64,000 nt of DNA. Origin: Paraburkholderia dilworthii. Its GTDB lineage: Bacteria > Pseudomonadota > Gammaproteobacteria > Burkholderiales > Burkholderiaceae. The stretch covers positions 33,753 to 97,752 of the forward strand of contig NZ_AWZT01000025.1 of NCBI RefSeq assembly GCF_000472525.1, read 5' to 3'. This document shows, piece by piece, positions 51,489 to 58,835 of the stretch. The notes below the pieces were generated by a model. It made no database searches, had not been told where the DNA came from, and was given only the letters and a program-made list of their open reading frames with translations. The translations under genes were made by a program, and so were the position numbers. Numbering within the stretch: the first letter of the stretch is position 1; the number at the start of each line of letters is the position of its first letter.

Positions 51489-52040
51489 ATGCCCGCCCGA
51501 CTCAAAACCCTCGCTACCATCGGCTCATTCATCGCGCTTGCGTTGCTCGCCAGTCTGCTTGCGACGCGCGGCAGCGCGATTACCTCAGCCGGGCGCAACC
51601 CACCGGCTGCACCGCAAATCACCGGCATCGACACCTGGCTCAACAGCCCGCCGCTCACACTGCCGCAACTGCGCGGCAAGGTCGTGCTCGTCGACTTCTG
51701 GACCTACTCATGCGTCAATTGCGTCAACACGCTGCCCTACGTGAAGAGCTGGTACAAGCAATATGGCAATCAGGGACTGGAAGTGATCGGCGTTCATACG
51801 CCGGAGTACCCGTTCGAACGCGACGCCGGGCACGTGAGCGCGGCCCTCAAAAAGTTCGACATTCGCTACCCGGTGGCGCTCGACAATCAGTACGCGACAT
51901 GGAACGCATTCAATAACCAGTACTGGCCCGCGCTGTATCTGTTCGACAAGACAGGGCACGTCGTCTACAGCCACTTCGGCGAAGGCGACTATGCAAAGAC
52001 CGAAGCGAAGATTCGCGAATTGCTGGCGCAACCGGGCTGA
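51489..52040 (+). CDS. Periplasmic TlpA-like thioredoxin
   Basis: A 183-residue protein. An N-terminal signal or anchor helix (TLATIGSFIALALLASLLAT) is followed by a thioredoxin domain with the WTYSCVNCVNTLPYVKSWY active site. It is strikingly like the central domain of the divergent DipZ protein: both share WLNSPPL, LRGKVV, GVH(T/A)PE(Y/F), FGNQYWPA-type NNQYWPALY and HFGEG(D/G)Y. The two probably arose by duplication. The start at 51489 has GAAGGAC about nine bases upstream. DipZ may be its reductant. Confidence 0.89.
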   Translation: MPARLKTLATIGSFIALALLASLLATRGSAITSAGRNPPAAPQITGIDTWLNSPPLTLPQLRGKVVLVDFWTYSCVNCVNTLPYVKSWYKQYGNQGLEVIGVHTPEYPFERDAGHVSAALKKFDIRYPVALDNQYATWNAFNNQYWPALYLFDKTGHVVYSHFGEGDYAKTEAKIRELLAQPG

Positions 52041-52134
52041 ACTTTTGTGCGGCGGCGGCGCATTCACTGTTGACGACGCCAGGTCCGCCTGCGAGCATGC
52101 GTCAATCGAAATCGATGAGGTTTTGCAGCGGCCC

Positions 52135-52497
52135 ATGCGAGCACCCAATCATCTGAATGCACTGCGCGCTTTCGAGGCGGTCGGCCGGCATTTAAGTTAT
52201 GTCGCCGCTGCGGAAGAACTGCACGTGACCCCTGCCGCGATCGGCCAGATGATTCGCGGACTCGAGGAAACGCTGGAGGTCGAGCTGTTTCATCGCTCCA
52301 CGTCGGGCGCTTCGCGGCTCGTGCTGACAGACGCCGCCCGCGCGGCCATGCCTGAACTGCAAGCGGGTTTCGAATTGCTCGCGACGGCGGTCGAGCGTCT
52401 GAAGGCCGGCAAGGAGCGCATTACGGTAACTGTCACTGTACCGCCCGCTCTCGCCGACAAGTGGTTTTTGCATCGCGTGGAGCGATTCCAGCGCAAC
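52135..52497 (+). pseudogene. LysR-family regulator (GcvA-like), 3' truncated
   Basis: The first about 120 codons are a normal LysR N-terminus: LNALRAFEAVGRHLSYVAAA, LHVTPAAIGQMIRGLEETL and VELFHRSTSGASRLVLTDAA form the helix-turn-helix and wing, and ADKWFLHRVERFQRN starts the effector domain. Homology stops at about 52497, where the minus-strand SDR sequence begins. The frame runs to a chance stop at 52533. Some 180 residues of the effector domain are missing, so the gene is non-functional or at most makes a DNA-binding stub. Confidence 0.83.
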
Positions 52498-52859
52498 TTC
52501 TCCATCTCGGCAATCGCAAGTTGCGTGATGTAAAAAAAGCCGTCGAGGTTCACGCCTTTCACCAATGCGTAGTCTTCAGCCGTGTAGCTGGTAAAGGGCT
52601 TCGCGAGAAAGACGCCCGCGTTGTTGACGAGCGTATCGATGCGCCCGAAACGCGCGACACCTTCCGCGATCACACGCCGCGCAGTGGCCGGATCGGCAAT
52701 GTCGCCGGCCACCGTGACGATGTTCGGATCGTCGAACGGTCTGATGCCGCGCGCTGTTGCCACGACACGGTAACCGCGCTGACGGAACGCCTTGACCAAT
52801 TTTGCGCCGATGCCTTGCGATGCACCTGTCACCACTGCGACTTTTCCTGACGTATTCAT
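52497..52859 (-). pseudogene. Short-chain dehydrogenase/reductase, 3' truncated
   Basis: The first about 121 codons are a standard SDR: MNTSGKVAVVTGASQGIG is the NAD(P) motif, IDTLVNNAGVF is the NNAG strand, and KGVNLDGFFYITQLAIAEME leads toward the active site. Homology stops at 52497 and the frame runs on into the antisense of the LysR stub. The catalytic Ser and YxxxK half is missing, so the product cannot be an active dehydrogenase. Confidence 0.83.
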
Positions 52860-53235
52860 GTTGTGCTCGAAAGTGTCCAGATTCAGATATGAGGGTGTGC
52901 TGCCCGGCCGGATGCCGCTTGCTGAAGCGGGTCGGGCAGTGCGCCTCCGGTGACTGAACTATCGGCTTTGCACGGTTATTGAACAAACGAGAAGATCTGC
53001 GGCGGCGGGAAAGAAAAACTACGGCGGCCGTGCGCATTTCGACGATATCGGACAGCGTGGAGTGACACCGGGCGGTTGCGAGTGTCGAAGATCGAAGCTG
53101 GCTGCCATGGCGCGCCTGTGCGTCAGGCACATTGCATGCGCAGTGCAATCCAGCGCCGCGGCCTCGCTGGGCGGCTGAGCCATCCGCTAATCGAGGGGGC
53201 CGCGGCGCGTCATCATGTTCAATGGCGAGGCGTGT
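52860..53235. other. Intergenic region after the SDR remnant
   Basis: About 375 bases between the divergent SDR remnant and the YihY-type gene. No conserved reading frame, repeat or clear promoter boxes were found. It should contain the promoter of the gene at 53236. Confidence 0.5.
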
Positions 53236-54174
53236 ATGAACAAGATCTCATCACCCGCGGCGGTGCCGAAGAAACACGGGCGGCTGCGCAACGTTTTCAC
53301 GGTCGGCGTGAACGCGGGGAAGCGCTTCATGTCGGACCGCTGCCCGATGATGGCCGCGAGCGTCGGCTTTTATTCCGCGTTCTCGCTCGCACCGACGCTG
53401 CTTATGGTGCTCGCGGTCGCCGGTTGGTTCTTCGGTGAAGATGCGGCGCGCGGACGGCTGTTCGATCAGGTGCGCGGCATTCTCGGTAAAGACGCAGCGG
53501 AAGCGATGCAGACTATCGTCGAACATGCACATCGGGCGAGCGGCAGCGGGATTGCCGCGGTGGTTTCAATCGTGCTGTTGATCGTCGGCGCATCCGCGAC
53601 CTTTACCTCGCTGAATACCGCGCTCGATGTCGTCCTTGAAGCGGCGAAAAACGTCAAAAGTAAGGGCAACATCACGTGGCTCGTGAGAACGCGGCTGGTG
53701 TCGGCCGGCATGGTCCTCGGGCTCGGCTTTCTGCTTGTCGTGTCGCTCGTGCTCGACACTGCGATCACGTATGCGGGACACGCAATATTCGGCGATTCGC
53801 CGTTAGTCATCGTCACGGCGATCCTGCAAACGGTCATCGGACTTGTCGTGCTCGGCGCCGCATTCACGGCGCTCCTCAGATGGATGTCCGATGCACGCGT
53901 GAGTCTCATGCATGCCGCGATCGGCGGGATGACAGCGGCCATACTGTTTTCAGTGGGCCGGCATCTGTTCGGTCTTTACCTCACGCATGCGGGCACAGCC
54001 AGTTCGTTCGGTGCCGCGGGTTCGCTCGCGGTGCTGATGATGTGGCTGTACTTTTCGGCGGCGGTGTTCCTGTTCGGTGCGGAGACGACGGCTGAACTCG
54101 CGGGACGCAACGAAGTGAAGGATAGAGACAAAGACCGGCCGATGTCGGTGGGCGCGGCACGCTCGCGCGGTTGA
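53236..54174 (+). CDS. YihY/BrkB-family inner-membrane protein
   Basis: A 312-residue protein with about six membrane helices. MMAASVGFYSAFSLAPTLLMVL is the family's opening helix, followed by FDQVRGILGKDAAEAMQTIV, SATFTSLNTALDVV and the final AAGSLAVLMMWLYFSAAVFLFGAE block. The group is also known as UPF0761; its exact role is unknown, although it was once called ribonuclease BN in error. The start at 53236 has GAGG about seven bases upstream; an ATG at 53215 is possible. The last 20 residues are charged and cytoplasmic. Confidence 0.9.
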   Translation: MNKISSPAAVPKKHGRLRNVFTVGVNAGKRFMSDRCPMMAASVGFYSAFSLAPTLLMVLAVAGWFFGEDAARGRLFDQVRGILGKDAAEAMQTIVEHAHRASGSGIAAVVSIVLLIVGASATFTSLNTALDVVLEAAKNVKSKGNITWLVRTRLVSAGMVLGLGFLLVVSLVLDTAITYAGHAIFGDSPLVIVTAILQTVIGLVVLGAAFTALLRWMSDARVSLMHAAIGGMTAAILFSVGRHLFGLYLTHAGTASSFGAAGSLAVLMMWLYFSAAVFLFGAETTAELAGRNEVKDRDKDRPMSVGAARSRG

Positions 54175-54188
54175 TCTCAACATAATAT

Positions 54189-55187
54189 CTAGCGGCCCGA
54201 GGGCTTTCCCGAAAGCCCCCAGATGCTCTGGCCTTTGTGCAGCAGCTTGAGCAGCATGCCCGACGCACAGTCGGCCATGCACATCGCCCGTCCCTGTGTA
54301 ACCCGGCCGTTGTCATCAATTGGAAAGTCCGAGTAAATCATCGGCTTCAAAGGCGACGTACCGCGCACTTCGACGCCATCAGGCATTCGCTCACCTTTCT
54401 CAATCGTATTTCGCTCGGTGATGTTAATCCATGGGCGGGTGACCACATCCACAGTCGTCGGAATGCTGGGGTAGCCGGATTTCGATAAGCTGCATTCCGT
54501 GAAGTACTTGTAGACTCGAGGGATTTTCTCTGTCGCAAGATAACACCTGCCCAGAAACTGATAGAACCTGTAACCGGTCCTTCGGCCGCTCGATACACTC
54601 ACTTCATAGCCGTTGCGATCTACAGCAATATAATTCGATATCTTGTTTTTTCGATCATATGGCAGATACGACGGATTAAGATCCGGATCGGGATCCTCCA
54701 CAGCAGCCGAAATAGCAAACCTCGCGCGGATAGGTGGAACGCCGGTCCACGCTGGCATTTCGTCGAGAGAGAGTACATCTTTCTTTGGCACAGCAACATC
54801 GGACAACTTGAATATAATATCATCCGTCGCAGCAGCTTTATATTTTTCGCATAAATTTTGAATCAAAGGCGAGTCCCCCGCTTGATACTCTCCGACGGAA
54901 TGCCTCAGAAACAGGTCGCACTTTGCTCCCAAGTAATTATCGTAGTGAATTTTCACTCCATTAACGACAGCAACGCTTTCGGCCATCGAATTAGTTGAAA
55001 AGAAGCATGAGAAAACAACTCCACAGAACATAGAAATCGCAATCAATATCCGATGTAAGCACTGAATAGAGGCTGATATTTCCTGTTCGACCATGTTCCA
55101 GCACAGGTTTGCACATCGGTCACGGGAAGAGAGCAGCGTTTCGCTAAGCGGCTCGCGCTGCTTCCGAAAAAAAGTCACTTCATTCAT
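54189..55187 (-). CDS. Unknown membrane-anchored or exported protein at the end of the T6SS effector module
   Basis: A 332-residue protein with no family I recognise. One hydrophobic segment at about residues 46–66 (ILIAISMFCGVVFSCFF) is followed by SMAES, a possible signal cleavage or anchor, leaving about 265 residues outside the cytoplasm. Several Cys occur (LGAKCDLF, GRCYLATEK, CMADCASGM). Codon use is much more AT-rich than in neighbours (many TAT, ATA, AAA). The ATG at 55187 has AAGGCGAG upstream. Its place after the Tle1 and PAAR genes suggests an immunity or accessory role; that is inference. Confidence 0.65.
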   Translation of the reverse strand: MNEVTFFRKQREPLSETLLSSRDRCANLCWNMVEQEISASIQCLHRILIAISMFCGVVFSCFFSTNSMAESVAVVNGVKIHYDNYLGAKCDLFLRHSVGEYQAGDSPLIQNLCEKYKAAATDDIIFKLSDVAVPKKDVLSLDEMPAWTGVPPIRARFAISAAVEDPDPDLNPSYLPYDRKNKISNYIAVDRNGYEVSVSSGRRTGYRFYQFLGRCYLATEKIPRVYKYFTECSLSKSGYPSIPTTVDVVTRPWINITERNTIEKGERMPDGVEVRGTSPLKPMIYSDFPIDDNGRVTQGRAMCMADCASGMLLKLLHKGQSIWGLSGKPSGR

Positions 55188-55204
55188 TTACTCGCCTTTA
55201 GCGG

Positions 55205-55468
55205 TTATGTGCATATCGGTATAGGCATATCGACTGTAGCAATCACCGCGCTTCCGCACGCCGTCCTGCATTGATGCACCACAACAGGTACATCCATATC
55301 AAGCATTGAGCAGGCCTCGATAATCTGGTTGTCGCCATGTTCTGGACAACTAACCCAATCGCCAAGCCGTACATTGTGACAGCCATCCATTTCCATGCTG
55401 CCACTTACCTTGTAGACCTTTCCACCGTGGCTCGTTGCATTGCCTTCGAAGCAGATTGAACGATTCAT
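55205..55468 (-). CDS. PAAR-domain protein (T6SS spike tip)
   Basis: An 87-residue PAAR protein: GKVYKVSGSMEMDGCHNVRL, GDWVSCPEHGDN and VVHQCRTACGSAVIATVD fit the metal-bound beta cone that caps the VgrG trimer. The ATG at 55468 is preferred over one four codons earlier because GAGG then lies seven bases upstream. The gene follows the phospholipase gene by 53 bp. As a separate small PAAR it may let the lipase ride on the spike as a cargo effector. Confidence 0.85.
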   Translation of the reverse strand: MNRSICFEGNATSHGGKVYKVSGSMEMDGCHNVRLGDWVSCPEHGDNQIIEACSMLDMDVPVVVHQCRTACGSAVIATVDMPIPICT

Positions 55469-55521
55469 TGAGTGCCTCATTTTTTGCTTTTAAAAAGCAC
55501 TGCACTGCTGATCGTCGTAGG

Positions 55522-57468
55522 TCACAGGCCAAGTCGAGCTTTAGTTCGGCCCCATCCTTCTTCAACGGCCTGCATTCCGCTATCAATAAACTTTCCCGTT
55601 GCATCAGCGGCTGACTTGCTAACCTGCTGTGCCTGTTCGGCAGCGCTGGCTGCTCTTCTTTTCAGTGCATCCGTGACTGACGCGACTTCTTTCTGCAACA
55701 GGTCCACCGAATCGATGACGGCTCGCTGACCTTCATCGATCTTCGTAATTACCACTTTCCTACTGGTTTGAGACACCTCGACAGCATATTTCTGACCCGC
55801 ATCCACAGTATCGAGTGCGAATTTTTCGCCGACTTTGTACGTCCTCGTCGCGATCATTGTTCCCGCGTGCCATGTTTCCACCACAACGCCCTTAGCAGTG
55901 CCGTAGACCTTGATGACGTTATCTACGGCAGCATCCGCATTCCGGCCCAGCCACTGCAGCCCCTCGGCCAGTACGTTCCGGCTGCATTCGGTCATGCCCC
56001 TCGGACGGAAATAGCTGAACGGCTCGACGCCGTACATGAAGCCGGCTTTGGAGTCATGGACGTAGTTGCCGACCAAGGCCAGCACATCGTCGCTCGCGGT
56101 GGCATCCCACGCCTGAAGACACCATGCTGCGGGATTCACTATCTGCCCGTAGGCGGTTCCGACGACCTGAAGCGGATTGTTTTCCTCCAAAGTCAGGCTT
56201 TCTGCGGATCGACGACTGCGTAGCGCCTGTACTTCGCGCGCCATGCTGGCATGACCAAGGAACCTGTGCCCGATATCATAATTGTTGTCCGGCGTTTTGG
56301 TCCCTCGTCTAAACATTGTTCCGTATGCCGAATAAAGAGCCTTCATGTGCGCAGTGACCTGCTGCTCGACCGAGCCAGTCGCGGGGACTGCGCTCATGTA
56401 TCGTTTGTATGCGCTTTCTGTCTCAGGCTTTAATGCGAAGCGCTCATCAAACAGCGGTGCGTTAATCGATTCTATGTCCCTATACGCAATTATGCGTACA
56501 CCTGTCTTTACTGCTTCGTCCATCATGTCCCGCATCGGGATGCGGGCATAGTTGTTCGATCGGCCCTGGTCCATAGGTTCATAGCCGCCCCCGACGTCCG
56601 AATGCACTCCCGGGTAAACGATTTCCGTCCAATTGGGCATTAGCTTGCCATGCTGCCGGATCAGATCAACGGGAAACGAAAAGCGCAATTCATGTGCTGC
56701 TACGTAGTGAACGCAACGCTCTATCTGGCTTGGGACGTTCAGATTCTTTTCCGCAAAGAGTGCATCTATATTCCCGGATGGCACACCAAAGGAGGCCACT
56801 GTATCGAATAGCCCCATAAAATGGAGGCGAATTGGCCAGCCTTGATAGCTAAGTTTTCCTGCCTTGTCTGTTTTACAATCTTTCAGAAAGTCGTTACTGA
56901 ACGCGCGGGCGAGCGCAGCCCCACGCGAGAAGCCGAAAAGTGACAGATTGATCATCTTGATCAGACGATGTGCTGCCAGTGCCTTGCTCAGTTCGCCGAG
57001 ACTTTGGTTCTTACTTTTCTCCGCATAGGCCTTCGTAGTTGCGTCCAATTTTTTTGCGCTGTCGAGTAACACCTGACGCAGCGTTTCATTGACGTTGTTC
57101 TTTCCGAATTCAGTGCGACGGGTTCCTCCTGCGCCACCAGCCCCTCCGGGTAATCCGTCCTGGACCTTTACCAGTGACGAATCGATCCAGCCAGTCGCCG
57201 TGCCGTTAAAAGGTGTGCCAACACCTGATATGTAAATGGGATAGATGGCATTGCTCAAGTCCGCAGACATCAGAGCGGAGCGCCACATCCTTGCAGGATT
57301 GGACCATCTCTTTAGCGGTTCATCGACATCCTTGTTATTTCCCGTACCATCGAAAAACACGCTGATGTTGACGACATCGGAACAATCCTGCCTTGCGCCG
57401 GGCTGTGCAGTAGATACGTCACGGTTGGAAGCTTGTGCCGCCTGTAGAGTTGCCTTCTCACCGGCCAT
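55522..57468 (-). CDS. Tle1-type T6SS phospholipase effector (DUF2235)
   Basis: A 648-residue alpha/beta hydrolase. NISVFFDGTGNNKDVDE starts the DUF2235 domain. The nucleophile elbow is LFGFSRGAALARAF (GxSxG), the acid is likely in GLFDTVASFGVP, and the His is in YPGVHSDVGGGYEP. These three match Tle1 phospholipases, which attack neighbouring bacteria's membranes. After about residue 510 there is a long beta-then-coiled-coil tail (QLLQKEVASVTDALKRRAAS region) not needed for catalysis, possibly for docking on VgrG. Its ATG overlaps the upstream DUF3304 gene by 11 bases. There is no signal peptide, as expected for T6SS delivery. Confidence 0.9.
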   Translation of the reverse strand: MAGEKATLQAAQASNRDVSTAQPGARQDCSDVVNISVFFDGTGNNKDVDEPLKRWSNPARMWRSALMSADLSNAIYPIYISGVGTPFNGTATGWIDSSLVKVQDGLPGGAGGAGGTRRTEFGKNNVNETLRQVLLDSAKKLDATTKAYAEKSKNQSLGELSKALAAHRLIKMINLSLFGFSRGAALARAFSNDFLKDCKTDKAGKLSYQGWPIRLHFMGLFDTVASFGVPSGNIDALFAEKNLNVPSQIERCVHYVAAHELRFSFPVDLIRQHGKLMPNWTEIVYPGVHSDVGGGYEPMDQGRSNNYARIPMRDMMDEAVKTGVRIIAYRDIESINAPLFDERFALKPETESAYKRYMSAVPATGSVEQQVTAHMKALYSAYGTMFRRGTKTPDNNYDIGHRFLGHASMAREVQALRSRRSAESLTLEENNPLQVVGTAYGQIVNPAAWCLQAWDATASDDVLALVGNYVHDSKAGFMYGVEPFSYFRPRGMTECSRNVLAEGLQWLGRNADAAVDNVIKVYGTAKGVVVETWHAGTMIATRTYKVGEKFALDTVDAGQKYAVEVSQTSRKVVITKIDEGQRAVIDSVDLLQKEVASVTDALKRRAASAAEQAQQVSKSAADATGKFIDSGMQAVEEGWGRTKARLGL

Positions 57469-57943
57469 AGAGATGTTTCTCCTTGTAAATTAGCTCACCC
57501 CGTGGCGAGGGCTCCGGAAAATGCGGGGACGTCATCAATTCGGCCGTATTGTCCGGGTAGATATGAACTCCCAGATAGCGGGCGTCAGGCGGAATCTGGT
57601 TAGCCGTGAGGCTAAGGGGATTTTTTGCCGTAACGGTGTCACCATTTCCAGCCATTCCCCGTGGTCCACCGAGACGCCAAGTCAACGTTTGATGTCCCAC
57701 GGGAACCGTCACGCCGGTCATGACGCCTCTTCCACCACCGTATGCGCCTGCCACTCCTATGTCGCCGCCATTAAGAAGTACATCGAAGATCGGCCTGTCG
57801 AGGTAGTTGAACAACACTACGTCCAATACAACGTCTGGTTTCATCAATAACCCCTCGTTGCGATTTCCATCGCCGCATGCGACTAACGGATAAAAAAGGC
57901 TCAGCGCCAGCAGGCGATTCAAGGTCTGGCGACGGGTCGTCAT
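57458..57943 (-). CDS. DUF3304 lipoprotein, probable immunity protein for the Tle1 effector
   Basis: A 161-residue protein with a lipoprotein leader (LLALSLFYPLVACGDG, lipobox LVAC with Cys about 23). The mature part (VVLFNYLDRPIFDVLLNGGD, GGRGVMTGVTVPVGHQTLTWRLGGP, GVHIYPDNTAELMTSPHFP) is beta-rich and fits DUF3304. Lipoproteins of this type accompany Tle1 genes and would neutralise the phospholipase in the periplasm. It overlaps the effector start by 11 bases and its own ATG overlaps the adaptor stop (ATGA), so toxin and protector are made together. A direct immunity role is inferred. Confidence 0.8.
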   Translation of the reverse strand: MTTRRQTLNRLLALSLFYPLVACGDGNRNEGLLMKPDVVLDVVLFNYLDRPIFDVLLNGGDIGVAGAYGGGRGVMTGVTVPVGHQTLTWRLGGPRGMAGNGDTVTAKNPLSLTANQIPPDARYLGVHIYPDNTAELMTSPHFPEPSPRGELIYKEKHLYGR

Positions 57944-58833
57944 GGGAATTGTTCCAGTGCTTCCGCTAGGCTGGTCTGCCGCATCCTGACCTTTTCCAGC
58001 AAAGCTTCGATGACGCTGCTCTGGTACATCTCGTCACCGTAGATCAGCGCAGCGCAGACGTAGTCGAGAATGTCCCTCATGCCCAAGAGGCGTAGTTTCC
58101 GTGCTTCATGCAGATGCTTTTCGACGCGCGGGTATCGTTCCGGCTCAGGAATTTTCACCAGCAGTTCCGGCTTGTTGGCGTTGATGTAGCCTACGATATG
58201 ATCCGGCACGCTGGCTTCCACCAGCATGTCCACCTGCGTTTGCGTGAGCCTGAGAGGAAGCGTTACCTTGTTTCCAGCATGAGGGCTTTGGGCGGGCAGA
58301 ATCTGATGCAGTTTGCCGTTGCGGTCCCAGTACCACCAGGCGGTGATACCGGTCAGGAATTTTTCGCGCTGTTGCACGGTTAACACGGGCCCCGGTACAT
58401 GCAACGTGGTGTCGTCCAGTTGCCCGACAAGCGTGGCAAGTACTACAGGATCCCAGAATGCAAATATCATTTCTTCGCCATCCGGCAACGCCACCTCGGT
58501 GGACGAATGCAGATGCGCGTAGAGCGCTTCGAATTGCAAAGGGCTGGCAATGATGCTCACCGCAGCGGGCAACGTAGGTGCATAACTGGATACCCACTGC
58601 CAGCTTGCCGCGTCCCGATCAAACTGCGGAAAGGTCATCAGATGCGGTGCAGCTGCTTCCAGGTCCGGCCCTTGGACAAAGGTGAGCAGGCATTGACTAC
58701 GTGTTCCGGGTTCGGCCTGTTGTATTGCCGAAGGGTTCCGCGAGTCTTGGGCCGAGTCCACTATCAGATAAAACTGCGGCGGCGGTTCGGTCGGCAGCGC
58801 TCGCACCTGCGCTTCAAGATTAGTGATGCTCAC
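57940..58833 (-). CDS. DUF4123 T6SS effector adaptor (Tap/TEC)
   Basis: A 297-residue cytoplasmic adaptor. TEPPPQFYLIVDSAQDSRNP, WVSSYAPTLPAAVSIIASPL and EMIFAFWDPVVLATLV follow the DUF4123 pattern; the C-terminal third is helical (RVEKHLHEARKLRLLGMRD). Such proteins load a specific effector onto its VgrG and are not secreted. The GTG start at 58833 has AGGGAACC upstream and lies two bases after the VgrG stop; no early ATG exists in frame. It sits exactly between vgrG and the lipase genes. Confidence 0.86.
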   Translation of the reverse strand: MSITNLEAQVRALPTEPPPQFYLIVDSAQDSRNPSAIQQAEPGTRSQCLLTFVQGPDLEAAAPHLMTFPQFDRDAASWQWVSSYAPTLPAAVSIIASPLQFEALYAHLHSSTEVALPDGEEMIFAFWDPVVLATLVGQLDDTTLHVPGPVLTVQQREKFLTGITAWWYWDRNGKLHQILPAQSPHAGNKVTLPLRLTQTQVDMLVEASVPDHIVGYINANKPELLVKIPEPERYPRVEKHLHEARKLRLLGMRDILDYVCAALIYGDEMYQSSVIEALLEKVRMRQTSLAEALEQFP

Positions 58834-58835
58834 TG

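Noticed and set aside
52135..52533. Intact short LysR gene
   Set aside because: Effector domain is missing and the tail is antisense SDR sequence; treated as a pseudogene.
52290..52859. Intact SDR gene of 189 residues
   Set aside because: The catalytic YxxxK half is absent and the last 68 codons are antisense LysR sequence.
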